From positions 1 to 40,145 of the forward strand of contig JBOHAD010000016.1 in the NCBI GenBank assembly GCA_050697555.1: a stretch of DNA of 40,145 nucleotides. Reading direction: 5' to 3'. Of the stretch, positions 31,046 through 39,313 are shown in pieces. Position 1 is the stretch's first letter, and the number at the start of each line of letters is the position of its first letter. The notes beneath the pieces are model-generated. The model worked only from the letters and a program-made list of their open reading frames with translations. It did not search any database and was not told where the DNA came from. The position numbers and the translations under genes are program-made. The stretch is from DASQWP01 sp050697555 (GTDB lineage Bacteria; Actinomycetota; Thermoleophilia; Gaiellales; Gaiellaceae).

Positions 31046-33214
31046 CTACCGCCGTACGCGGATTTCAGTCGTCCGGCGTCGATTGCCGGCCGCATCCCAG
31101 GCGACGACCCGGACGACACCCGCACGGACCCGCCGCCAGACTTTCGACTTTCCAGCGGGCCGCTGCCCCACGTCCACGGATGAGCCGTCGTACCAGGCGT
31201 GCCTCCCGTACCAGATGCGAAGGCGTGCGGGCTCGCTGAGCGCAAGGCGCAGGCGCGTGGCGCCGCGGACGAGGCGGGCCGAAACGATCCCTACCTGCGG
31301 CCGCCTCGTGTCGAGCTTGACCCTGCGGCCGAGCGTTCGCGTGCCGAGGGAGGTCGTGGCCTCGACGCGAACCTTGTAGCGCCCGTCGGCGGCGACCTTC
31401 GAGCGTATGCGGCCGTTCCAGGAGCCGACATGTCTCCCCGTGCCGAGCTTGCCGGAGGCAAGCGTGGCTACGGCCTTGCCGTCCCGCAGCACGCGTACGC
31501 GGACGTCTGCGGTCCGCGTCAAGTCGAAGCCGAAGTGGACGTTCTCGCCCCGGCGGTCGCCGTTCGGCGAGAACGCCTCCCGGGAGAGGCTCAGGGAGCC
31601 GACAACTCGGTCGACGACCACCGTCCGAGTGGCACTCACCTCTTCCCGGTCGGTCGTCGCAGCGACTCGCACCTGGTACCTCCGATCGGGGACGAGCGCG
31701 CCGGAGCCGTCCCTCCCGTTCCACCTGACGGCAACCGCCCCCGCCGGCTTCTCCGTGCCCGGCAGAAGGGTGCGGACGACCGATCCCGAGGCCAGCACGG
31801 TCACCTGAACGTTCGCCCGCACAGAGAGCGAGAACGAAATGCGAGTACGCTCGGAGACGCCGTCCCCGTTCGGCGTGATCGCCGCGTTTGAGAGGCGAAG
31901 CCCCCTGATCGCAAGCGGCGGGGGTGCAGGAACGACGCCGCTCGCGGAGCGAACCTCCGCACCGGAACTGATCACGTACGTGTAGCGGTCGAACGGCACT
32001 GACGACGCGTTCCACGTCCAGTCGACCGCTCTGCCCGTTCCCCTCCCTTCGGCGACAAGCTCCCCGTTTCCATCCTTCACGGTCACGGCCCACCCCCGCG
32101 AGTGCGAGAGGCGCGCGGTGAAGCGAACGGACCCACCGACCGCTCCGCTCACCTCGGGCTCGTAGAGCTTCGGGAGCCCGATCGTCGACACTGCTCGCGC
32201 GATCGCGCCGAGATCGCCGTAGAGGTTGGTGCCCGGGCACGTCGTGTACCCGGTGTCTCGGTGGCCGGAGACCGCGCGCAGGCGAATCTTCGTGCCGGCC
32301 TTGAAGCGGTCGTTGCCGAAGGAGACGGCGTCGACGACGGAGAGGGGATCGACGTGGGCGACGTCGAGCCGCCAGGCGAGAAGCCGCTGGACGGCCGAGC
32401 GGGCCGCGCTCGAGATCCGAGTCGACCCGTATGTGCCGAGCACGGCGACACCGACGCTGCCCGTGTTGAATCCCTGCGCGTGCGCGCCGATGACGTTGCG
32501 CGCGATCCCGCCTCCGCGGCCCTCGTAGATGCGGCCGTACTTGTCGACGAGGAAGTTGTAGCCGATGTCGTTCCAGCCGTTCCCCTGCACGTGGTAGCGC
32601 TGGATGCCGCGGACGATCCCGGCCGCCTGAGCCCGCGTGTAGCTGTTCGTCCCCGCGGTGTGGTGGACGACGGACAGGCGCACCTGGTCCGCATACGCGG
32701 GCGTCCCTCGCACGATCGACTCGTTCGCCCCCCACTGGGGCCGGCGCACGATCGCCGGCTCGGCCGCCCGGGCGGCGAACGCAAGCGGCGCCTCGGTCGC
32801 CGGGACCCGCAGGAAGAACGCGCGCAGGCGGGAGACTCGGCCCGAGAGCCGGTACTGGATGAACCGGGAGGGGCCCGTCCAGTAGGGGTTGCCCAGCTTC
32901 CAGCCGGTCTCGCGATCGCCCTCCGGACTCGCCCGGTCGGGCTGGTCCTCGTCCTCCGGGCGAGCGTGACGCCACGCGCTCCAGGCACCTTGCTCGCGCG
33001 CCGTCCGGAACCACACCTCGCCGGGCCCGCGCCAGTGGAGCCCGACCATGTCGAAGGTCACCGGCGCCGGCCGAGCCGAGAGCGAGCGCAGAGCTCCGTC
33101 GACCTGCCCGACCGGAACGTCCCGCGAGACCATGCCGACGTCCGCAGCGAGGCCGCTCCCCGGCACGAGAGCGGCAAGAAGGGACGCAAAGAGGAGGCTG
33201 CGGCGGAAGCTCAT
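31046..33214 (-). CDS. Secreted PGRP-type amidase with FlgD-like Ig repeats
   Basis: A 722-residue exported protein with a signal peptide (SFRRSLLFASLLAALVPG). The amidase_2/PGRP domain at residues about 150-330 has zinc ligands in VVHHTAGTNSYTRAQ, SGHRDTGYTTCPG and the YNFLVDKYGRIYEGRGG block. It should cleave the amide between N-acetylmuramic acid and the peptide of cell-wall glycan. Behind it are at least two FlgD-Ig-like modules (ITPNGDGVSERT and FSPNGDRRGENV) and a C-terminal beta domain, typical of surface-bound wall enzymes. I chose the ATG at 33214, with AAGGG about 10 nt upstream, over an upstream in-frame start at 33283. It diverges from the nfeD gene. Confidence 0.88.
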   Translation of the reverse strand: MSFRRSLLFASLLAALVPGSGLAADVGMVSRDVPVGQVDGALRSLSARPAPVTFDMVGLHWRGPGEVWFRTAREQGAWSAWRHARPEDEDQPDRASPEGDRETGWKLGNPYWTGPSRFIQYRLSGRVSRLRAFFLRVPATEAPLAFAARAAEPAIVRRPQWGANESIVRGTPAYADQVRLSVVHHTAGTNSYTRAQAAGIVRGIQRYHVQGNGWNDIGYNFLVDKYGRIYEGRGGGIARNVIGAHAQGFNTGSVGVAVLGTYGSTRISSAARSAVQRLLAWRLDVAHVDPLSVVDAVSFGNDRFKAGTKIRLRAVSGHRDTGYTTCPGTNLYGDLGAIARAVSTIGLPKLYEPEVSGAVGGSVRFTARLSHSRGWAVTVKDGNGELVAEGRGTGRAVDWTWNASSVPFDRYTYVISSGAEVRSASGVVPAPPPLAIRGLRLSNAAITPNGDGVSERTRISFSLSVRANVQVTVLASGSVVRTLLPGTEKPAGAVAVRWNGRDGSGALVPDRRYQVRVAATTDREEVSATRTVVVDRVVGSLSLSREAFSPNGDRRGENVHFGFDLTRTADVRVRVLRDGKAVATLASGKLGTGRHVGSWNGRIRSKVAADGRYKVRVEATTSLGTRTLGRRVKLDTRRPQVGIVSARLVRGATRLRLALSEPARLRIWYGRHAWYDGSSVDVGQRPAGKSKVWRRVRAGVVRVVAWDAAGNRRRTTEIRVRR

Positions 33215-33303
33215 GGAAGAAGGCCCTTCGCGGCGGGCCGGGCGACTCCTGGCAAGGATCGGACAGTCGCGGCGCAGGCTCAAGAGCTCGCGAGCAACCC
33301 TGA

Positions 33304-33309
33304 TAGAAT
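33304..33309 (+). promoter_or_regulatory. Likely -10 of the nfeD-slipin-galT unit
   Basis: TAGAAT lies 7 nt before an in-frame TTG at 33317 and 13 nt before the GTG at 33323. It is one of the best -10 matches in the window. The spacer 33215-33322 otherwise holds nothing I can name. Confidence 0.45.
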
Positions 33310-33322
33310 CCTTACATTGGAA

Positions 33323-34642
33323 GTGCCGTCTGTGCGGGGATTCTTCGTGCTCGCGGCGATCGCTCTCGCCGCCCTCCTTCTACCCGCCACCGCGGCGGGG
33401 CAGGAACGGCCGCGCGTGCTCGCCGCCGAGTTCGACAACGACATCAACCCCGTCACGCAGGACTACCTGGTCGGCGCGATGGAGCGCGGCGAGGAAGAGG
33501 GCTACGACGCCGTCGTCATCCTCCTGGAGACCCCGGGAGGGCTCGACTCGTCCATGCGCGAGATCATCCAGGCGGAGCTCGCGTCGGAGGTTCCCGTCGT
33601 CGTGTACGTGTATCCGCCCGGCGCCCGGGCCGCCTCCGCGGGTGTCTTCCTCACCATGGCCGCCGACGTGGCCGCCATGGCCCCGCAGACGAACATCGGC
33701 TCCTCCACGCCCGTCGCCGCCGGCGGCGGGGAGATCCCCGAGGACCTGCGCCGGAAGGTGGTCAACGACGCGGCGGCCTACATCCGCGAGCTCGCGGAGG
33801 AGCATGGCCGGAACGGCGACTGGGCCGAGAGGGCGGTACGCCGAGCGGCCAACATCGGCGCGCAGGAGGCGCTCGAGATCAACGTCGTCGACGTCGTCGC
33901 TCCCGATCTCCCCACGCTCCTGGAGGAGATCGACGGCATGACCACCGAGCCGAAGGGTCTCGTTTTGAACACAGCAGGAGCTGACGTCGACAGGATCCAG
34001 ATGTCCCTCTGGAAGCGGATCCTGGACACGATCGTCGACCCGAACATCATCGTCCTCCTCATGTCCCTGGGCGTCCTCGGCATCACCGTCGAGCTCTTCA
34101 ACCCGGGCCTCATCTTCCCTGGCACTGTCGGCGCGATCTCGCTTATCGTCGGCCTCTTCGGGCTCCAGGTTCTGCCGGTGAGCTGGGCCGGCGTGCTCCT
34201 GCTCTTGCTCGCCGCCATCTTCTTCGCGGCCGAGGCCTTCGTGACGAGCCACGGGGCGCTCGCCCTGGCCGGCGCAGCCAGCTTCGTCGTGGGCGCGCTC
34301 ATCCTCTTCGACCCTGCCGGGCCCGAGTACCAGGTTTCGCTGTCCGTGGCGCTCGCGGTCGGCGGCACGATGGCGCTCCTCTCGCTCTTCGTCGTCGGGA
34401 AGATCGTGCAGGCGCGGCGGCGGCCGGCGCTCACCGGGCAGGACGAGCTCGTCGGCGAGCACGGCGTCGTCCGGAGCGCGCTCCAGCCGAGCGGGCTCGT
34501 CTTCGTCCACGGCGAGACCTGGCAGGCGCACTCGGAGGACGGCCAGCCGATCCCGGCCGGGGCAGCCGTCCGCGTCGGCGGGATCGAGGACGGGCTCGTG
34601 CTCGAGGTCTCGCGCGCCGACGAGCCCGCCGCCGTAGGATAG
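33323..34642 (+). CDS. NfeD-family membrane serine protease (ClpP-like plus OB domain)
   Basis: A roughly 439-residue long-form NfeD protein. It has a signal peptide or N-terminal anchor (GFFVLAAIALAALLLPATAA) and a ClpP-fold protease domain at about 30-220. The catalytic serine is in RAASAGVFLTMAADVAAM and the lysine in LRRKVVNDAAAYIREL, the Ser-Lys dyad known from PH1510. Four or five membrane segments follow (about 240-350), then a C-terminal OB-fold (TGQDELVGEHGVVRSAL). Such proteases cut stomatin-type partners, and a slipin gene follows 28 bp downstream. The start is ambiguous among TTG 33317, GTG 33323 and GTG 33332; all keep the signal segment. Confidence 0.88.
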   Translation: MPSVRGFFVLAAIALAALLLPATAAGQERPRVLAAEFDNDINPVTQDYLVGAMERGEEEGYDAVVILLETPGGLDSSMREIIQAELASEVPVVVYVYPPGARAASAGVFLTMAADVAAMAPQTNIGSSTPVAAGGGEIPEDLRRKVVNDAAAYIRELAEEHGRNGDWAERAVRRAANIGAQEALEINVVDVVAPDLPTLLEEIDGMTTEPKGLVLNTAGADVDRIQMSLWKRILDTIVDPNIIVLLMSLGVLGITVELFNPGLIFPGTVGAISLIVGLFGLQVLPVSWAGVLLLLLAAIFFAAEAFVTSHGALALAGAASFVVGALILFDPAGPEYQVSLSVALAVGGTMALLSLFVVGKIVQARRRPALTGQDELVGEHGVVRSALQPSGLVFVHGETWQAHSEDGQPIPAGAAVRVGGIEDGLVLEVSRADEPAAVG

Positions 34643-34670
34643 ATCCACCGCCCGCCCCGAAAGGAGACCG

Positions 34671-35438
34671 GTGAACGCCGCCCTCATCGCCATTGCCGCC
34701 ATCGTCGTCCTGCTCGTCCTGCTCCTCTCGGCGGCCGTCCGAGTGGCGCGGGAGTACGAACGCGGCGTGATCTTCCGGCTGGGCCGGCTCCACTCGCCGC
34801 CCAAGGGACCGGGCATCTTCCTCCTCATCCCCATCATCGACAAGATGGTGCGGACCGACCTCCGCACGGTCACGCTCAACATCCCGCCGCAGGAAGTCAT
34901 CACCAAGGACAACGTCCCGGTGCGGGTGAACGCGGTCGCCTACTTCCGGATCATCGACCCCGAGCGGGCAATCGTGCAAGTGGAGAACTTCATGGTCGCC
35001 ACCTCGCAGATCTCGCAGACGACCCTGCGGAGCGTGCTCGGCCAGCACGTCCTCGACGAGCTTCTCGCCGAACGGGACAAGATCAACGCGATCCTCCAGG
35101 AGATCATCGACGAAGCGACCTCTCCGTGGGGCATCAAGGTCTCGATCGTCGAGGTGAAGGACGTCGAGATCCCGAGCGGCATGCAACGCGCGATGGCGCG
35201 TCAGGCCGAGGCAGAGCGCGAGCGGCGCGCGAAGGTGATCGCCGCCGAGGGCGAGTTCCAGGCCTCGGAGAGGCTCAAGGACGCAGCCAACGTCATGAGC
35301 GAGAACCCGATCACCCTTCAGCTCCGCTTCCTCCAGACGATGCTCGAGATGAGCTCGGAGCGAAGCTCGACGCTCATCCTGCCGTTCCCGATCGAGCTCT
35401 TCACCCCGCTCCTGGGCAAGAACGACCAGTCTCGCTGA
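34671..35438 (+). CDS. Slipin/stomatin-like SPFH (band 7) protein
   Basis: A 255-residue membrane-anchored SPFH protein. An N-terminal transmembrane segment (residues 4-24) is followed by the band-7 domain with EYERGVIFRLGRL, VTKDNVPVRVNAVAYFRI-type sequence and LRSVLGQHVLDELLAERD. Then come VEVKDVEIPSGMQRAMARQA and an Ala/Glu-rich coiled segment. It is the usual partner of NfeD-type proteases and probably organises membrane domains. The start is GTG with AAGGAGA just upstream. A TAGGAT hexamer overlapping the nfeD stop codon may be an internal promoter. The stop TGA overlaps the proposed CTG start of galT. Confidence 0.93.
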   Translation: MNAALIAIAAIVVLLVLLLSAAVRVAREYERGVIFRLGRLHSPPKGPGIFLLIPIIDKMVRTDLRTVTLNIPPQEVITKDNVPVRVNAVAYFRIIDPERAIVQVENFMVATSQISQTTLRSVLGQHVLDELLAERDKINAILQEIIDEATSPWGIKVSIVEVKDVEIPSGMQRAMARQAEAERERRAKVIAAEGEFQASERLKDAANVMSENPITLQLRFLQTMLEMSSERSSTLILPFPIELFTPLLGKNDQSR

Positions 35439-36400
35439 ACGAAGGATCGCCGCCCGAGCTTCGTCACGACCCGCTCTCGGGCCGCTGGGTCGTGGTCGCC
35501 CCCGCGCGGGCGCAACGTCCCGGGGCGCCCCAGCCCCACGAGGGGCGGGAGCAAGACGACGCCGCCGGCTGTCCCTTCTGCGAGGGCCGGGAGGCTGCCA
35601 CCCCGCCCGAGACGTTCGCGCTCGGCCGCGCCGGTCGGGCGGCGGACACGCCCGGCTGGTGGGTGCGAGTCGTGCCGAACAAGTTCCCAGCGTTCGGGCC
35701 CTGGTCGCGCGGCGGCGACCGGGCCGAGGGCTTCTTCGCCCGCCGCGCAGCCGTCGGTCGCCAGGAGGTCGTGGTCCACTCGCCGCGGCACGTGCGCTCG
35801 CTCGCCGAGCTGACCGGCCGCGAGCTCGAGCACGTTGCCGGGGCGTGGCAGGCACGGGCCGCGGAAGCGAGGGGCGAGGGCTTCCCCTACGTGCAGGCGA
35901 TCGTGAACGAGGGCCGGGCCGCCGGCGCCAGCCTGGCTCACAGCCACTCGCAGCTCGTCTGGCTCGAGGAGGAGCCGCCCCTCGTCGCCCAGGAGCGGCG
36001 GGCCCAGGAGCGCGCAGACGGCTGCCTCCTCTGCCAGCTTCTGGCGGAGGAGCTCGCACAGCGAATCCGCGTCGTCGGGGAGCGCGACGGGCTCGTCCTC
36101 CTCTGCCCGTTCGCCGGGCGGCAGCCCTACGAGATGATGGTCGCCCCGGTCGAGTGCAACTCGGATCCGTGGGAAGGCGAGACTCTCGCCGGCGCGCTCA
36201 CGCTCCTTGCCGAGGGGATCCGCCGCCTCCGAGCCGCCGAGCCAGACGCGCCGGTCAACGTCTGGCTCCACGCCGGCGGCCACTGGCACGTCGAGGTGGT
36301 CCCCCGTTTCACCGTCCTCGCCGGCCTCGAGCTCGGCTCCGGGTACTACGTGAACACGCTCGCGCCAGAGTCGGCGGCGGGCGTCCTCCGCGAAGCCTGA
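35435..36400 (+). CDS. galT: Galactose-1-phosphate uridylyltransferase-like protein, probable CTG start
   Basis: A 321-residue HIT-superfamily nucleotidylyltransferase of the GalT type, which exchanges UMP between UDP-glucose and galactose-1-phosphate. The N-terminal LRHDPLSGRWVVVAP, the zinc CxxC in CPFCEGRE, VVPNKFPAF, and the catalytic HxHxQ (LAHSHSQLVWLEE) are clear; a second CxxC is CLLC. The active-site triad reads HSHSQ, not the common HPHPQ. No ATG, GTG or TTG lies in frame between the family N-terminus and a GTG about 310 bp upstream, which would extend deep into the slipin gene. CTG at 35435, overlapping the slipin TGA as CTGA, gives the expected N-terminus. No galK or galE is near, so physiological substrates are uncertain. 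Confidence 0.87.
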   Translation: MNEGSPPELRHDPLSGRWVVVAPARAQRPGAPQPHEGREQDDAAGCPFCEGREAATPPETFALGRAGRAADTPGWWVRVVPNKFPAFGPWSRGGDRAEGFFARRAAVGRQEVVVHSPRHVRSLAELTGRELEHVAGAWQARAAEARGEGFPYVQAIVNEGRAAGASLAHSHSQLVWLEEEPPLVAQERRAQERADGCLLCQLLAEELAQRIRVVGERDGLVLLCPFAGRQPYEMMVAPVECNSDPWEGETLAGALTLLAEGIRRLRAAEPDAPVNVWLHAGGHWHVEVVPRFTVLAGLELGSGYYVNTLAPESAAGVLREA

Positions 36401-36406
36401 GGCGTC

Positions 36407-36700
36407 CTACCGCAGGCCGCGCTCGGCTTTGAACCGGCGCGCGGCCTCGATCGCAGCCGAGAGGTTGAGCCCCTTGTCCTTGCCCTGCTTGATGAGCATG
36501 ACCGTCTCGACCGCATCCATGTCGTAGATGCGCTGCTTGCGGCCCTTGGTGGGGATCTGGGCCTTGTTCGTCCAGTAATCGAGCTGCATCTTGGAGATGC
36601 CGGCGACCTGGCACACCTGCCCGAGGTAGAGCTCGATCTTGCCGATGTGCTCCGACATGTCGATCGGATCGAGCAGATCGACGTGACGAACAGAACTCAT
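36407..36700 (-). CDS. Small MerR-like helix-turn-helix regulator
   Basis: A 97-residue DNA-binding protein consisting almost only of a winged helix-turn-helix of the MerR type (residues about 28-80: YLGQVCQVAGISKMQLDYW, then RKQRIYDMDAVETVMLIKQ). There is no effector or dimerisation domain behind it, only a short basic helix. Such single-domain regulators bind DNA as small oligomers; the targets are unknown. The start is ATG at 36700 with GAGGGTG upstream; an alternative ATG lies 15 codons later. It lies downstream of gyrA on the same strand, with TAGCGT (36745 to 36740) as a possible own promoter, and converges with galT (6 bp apart). Confidence 0.8.
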   Translation of the reverse strand: MSSVRHVDLLDPIDMSEHIGKIELYLGQVCQVAGISKMQLDYWTNKAQIPTKGRKQRIYDMDAVETVMLIKQGKDKGLNLSAAIEAARRFKAERGLR

Positions 36701-36739
36701 ACGCGCACCCTCTTCGCCGCGGCCCCTCGTGCCCGCCCA

Positions 36740-36745
36740 ACGCTA
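36740..36745 (-). promoter_or_regulatory. Possible -10 of the MerR-like gene
   Basis: TAGCGT on the minus strand lies 39 nt before the ATG, which would give a leader of about 32 nt containing the GAGGGTG ribosome binding site. No convincing -35 is seen. A small inverted repeat (CGCGC/GCGCG around 36758-36774) lies just upstream and could bind a regulator. Confidence 0.3.
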
Positions 36746-36814
36746 GCACGATCGTCGCGCGATTTGTGCGCGAATCTTCTGAAACCGACCGAAAGCTGGT
36801 GTCGCTCTGGGACC

Positions 36815-39313
36815 CTAGGTGACGGCAGGCGCCGTCTCGGCCTCGAGCACCTCGTCGCTCTCCTGCTCCATCACGGGCGCGAGCGTGGACACCTGCTCCC
36901 CCTCGCGCAAGCGCATCACGATGACTCCCTGGGTCGCCCGGCCGCTCTGCTTGATGCCCTCCGCCGCCGTCCGGATGACGGTCCCGCCGGTCGAGATGAG
37001 CATCACCTGGTGACCTTCGCGGACCACGAGGGCCCCGGCGAGCTGCCCGCGCGCCTCCGTGAGCTGCACCGTCTTCACGCCGAGGCCGCCACGGCCCTTC
37101 CGCGGATATTGATCGATCCGCGTCCGCTTCCCGAAGCCGTTCTCGGTCACGACCAGGAGATCGGCCTGGTTCCGGGCGAGGCTCGCGGCGATGACCTCGT
37201 CGCCGGAGCGCAGGCCCATGCCTCGCACCCCCCCGGTCGCGCGGCCCATCGGCCGGGCCTCGCGCTCGTGGAACCGAATCGCCTGGCCCTTGCGGGAGAC
37301 CATGAGGAGATCGTCGTCGCCGTTCGAGTGGAGCACCGCGACGAGCTCGTCGTCCTCCCGGAGCTTGATCGCGATGATCCCGTCGGCCTTGAGAGGCGTG
37401 TTGTACTCGGCGAAGGGCGTCTTCTTCACCACGCCCTTCTTCGTCGCCAGGACGAGGTACTCGGCCTCCTTGAACTCCCGCGTCGCGACCAGCGTCCGCA
37501 CCGACTCGGTCTGCGCCAGCGGCAGCAGGTTCACGAGCGCACGCCCCTTCGACTGGCGGCTGCCGAGCGGCAGCTCGTGCACCTTGAGGCGATAGACCTT
37601 CCCGACCGAGGTGAAGAAGAGCAGGTAGTCGTGCGTGGAGGCGACGACCAGGTGCTCGATGTAGTCGTCCTCCTTGAGCTCCATGCCCATGACGCCGATG
37701 CCCCCGCGCCGCTGCTCGCGGTACGTGTCGACCGGGAGACGCTTCACGTAGCCCGAGCGGGTGACCGCGATGACCATGTCCTCCTCGGCGATCAGGTCTT
37801 CGAGCTCGAGCTCCTCCTCGGCGGCGACGATCTCCGTTCGCCGCTCGTCCGTGCGAGCGTAGATCTCCTTGATCTCCAGGAGCTCGTCCCGGATGACGCC
37901 GTCGATCTTCGCCTCGTCGGAGAGGATCGAGCGCAGCTCGGCGATGCGCTCCTGGAGATCGGCGTACTCGTCCTCGATGCGCTTGCGCTCGAGGCCGGTG
38001 AGGCGCTGGAGGCGGAGGTCGAGGATCGCCTGCGCCTGAATCTCCGTCAGGCTGAAGTGCTCGATCAGGCCGGCGCGCGCTTCGTCCGGGTCGGCCGAGC
38101 CTCTGATCAGGGCGATGATCGCGTCAAGGTTCTCGAGCGCGACCAGGTAGCCCTCGAGGACGTGCGCGCGCTCCTCCGCCTTGCGCAGCTCGTACTTCGA
38201 CCTGCGGGTGACCACCTGGCGCTGGAAGTCGAGGTAGTAGCGGACGAGCTCGAGCAGAGAGAGCGTCCGCGGCACGCCTTCGACGAGCGCGACGGCGTTG
38301 TAGCCGAAGGTCGTCTGGAGCGGCGTGTGCTTGTAGAGCTTGTTCAGGACGACCTGGGGAATCGCCTCCCGCTTGAGGTGGATCTCGATCCGCATCCCCG
38401 TTCGGTCCGAGAGGTCGCGGAGGTCGGCGATCTCGGGCAGCACCTTGTCGTTGACCAGGTCGGCGATCTTCCTGATGACGCCCGCGTCGCCGCCCTTCTT
38501 GACGCCGTACGGGAGCTCGTTGACCACGACCGCCGTTCGTCCGCCGCGCAGCTCCTCGATGTGTGCGCGAGCGCGCATGACGACGCGGCCGCGGCCGGAG
38601 CGGTACGCGTCCTTGATGCCGCTGCGGCCGACGATAATCCCGCTCGTCGGGAAGTCCGGCCCCTTGATGTGGCGACTGAGCCGCTCCACGTCGATCTCGG
38701 GGTCGTCGATCATCGCCACGACGCCGTCGATCACCTCGGAGAGGTTGTGCGGCGGGATGTTCGTCGCCATTCCGACCGCGATCCCGGAGGAGCCGTTGAC
38801 GAGCAGGCTCGGGAAGCGGGCCGGCAAGACCCCGGGCTCGCGCCGCGACTCGTCGTAGTTGGGGCCGAAGTCGACGGTGTCCGCGTCGATGTCCCGGAGC
38901 ATCTCGGTGGCGAGCCGCGTGAGCCGGCACTCGGTGTAGCGCATCGCGGCTGCCGGATAGTCGTCGATGTTGCCGAAGTTGCCCTGGCCGTCGACGAGCG
39001 GATACCGCAGCGAGAAGGGCTGCGCCATCCGAACGAGCGTGTCGTAGATGGCCGTGTCTCCGTGCGGGTGATACGACCCCATCACGTCGCCGACGATGCG
39101 TGCGCACTTCTTGTACGGCCGGTTCGGCTGCATGCCCGCCTCGTGCATGCCGAAGAGCACGCGCCGATGCACCGGCTTGAGCCCGTCGCGGACGTCCGGA
39201 AGCGCGCGGGCGACGATCACGCTCATGGCGTAGTCGAGGAAGCTCGAGCGCATCTCCTGCTCGAGCTCGCGTGTCTCGATGCGGCCCGGACCGAGCGGCT
39301 CGACGCTAGACAT
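36815..39313 (-). CDS. gyrA: DNA gyrase subunit A
   Basis: An 832-residue GyrA, the DNA-cleaving and DNA-wrapping subunit of gyrase. The catalytic tyrosine is in AAMRYTECRLTRLA (residue about 126). The quinolone-determining region reads HPHGDTAIYDTLVRM, with Thr at the position of E. coli Ser83 and Asp at that of Asp87, both natural in many species. The C-terminal pinwheel contains the GyrA-box region REQRRGGIGVMGM near residue 530, where the usual Lys (QRRGGKG) is Ile. The ATG lies inside the gyrB end (8-bp overlap), so the two subunits are coupled. Confidence 0.97.
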   Translation of the reverse strand: MSSVEPLGPGRIETRELEQEMRSSFLDYAMSVIVARALPDVRDGLKPVHRRVLFGMHEAGMQPNRPYKKCARIVGDVMGSYHPHGDTAIYDTLVRMAQPFSLRYPLVDGQGNFGNIDDYPAAAMRYTECRLTRLATEMLRDIDADTVDFGPNYDESRREPGVLPARFPSLLVNGSSGIAVGMATNIPPHNLSEVIDGVVAMIDDPEIDVERLSRHIKGPDFPTSGIIVGRSGIKDAYRSGRGRVVMRARAHIEELRGGRTAVVVNELPYGVKKGGDAGVIRKIADLVNDKVLPEIADLRDLSDRTGMRIEIHLKREAIPQVVLNKLYKHTPLQTTFGYNAVALVEGVPRTLSLLELVRYYLDFQRQVVTRRSKYELRKAEERAHVLEGYLVALENLDAIIALIRGSADPDEARAGLIEHFSLTEIQAQAILDLRLQRLTGLERKRIEDEYADLQERIAELRSILSDEAKIDGVIRDELLEIKEIYARTDERRTEIVAAEEELELEDLIAEEDMVIAVTRSGYVKRLPVDTYREQRRGGIGVMGMELKEDDYIEHLVVASTHDYLLFFTSVGKVYRLKVHELPLGSRQSKGRALVNLLPLAQTESVRTLVATREFKEAEYLVLATKKGVVKKTPFAEYNTPLKADGIIAIKLREDDELVAVLHSNGDDDLLMVSRKGQAIRFHEREARPMGRATGGVRGMGLRSGDEVIAASLARNQADLLVVTENGFGKRTRIDQYPRKGRGGLGVKTVQLTEARGQLAGALVVREGHQVMLISTGGTVIRTAAEGIKQSGRATQGVIVMRLREGEQVSTLAPVMEQESDEVLEAETAPAVT

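Noticed and set aside
33215..33283. Longer N-terminus for the PGRP amidase starting at 33283
   Set aside because: It would put 23 polar residues before the signal peptide; the ATG at 33214 begins the signal peptide and has a ribosome binding site.
36758..36774. CGCGC/GCGCG inverted repeat upstream of the MerR-like gene as a defined operator
   Set aside because: Only 5 bp per arm in very GC-rich DNA; expected by chance.
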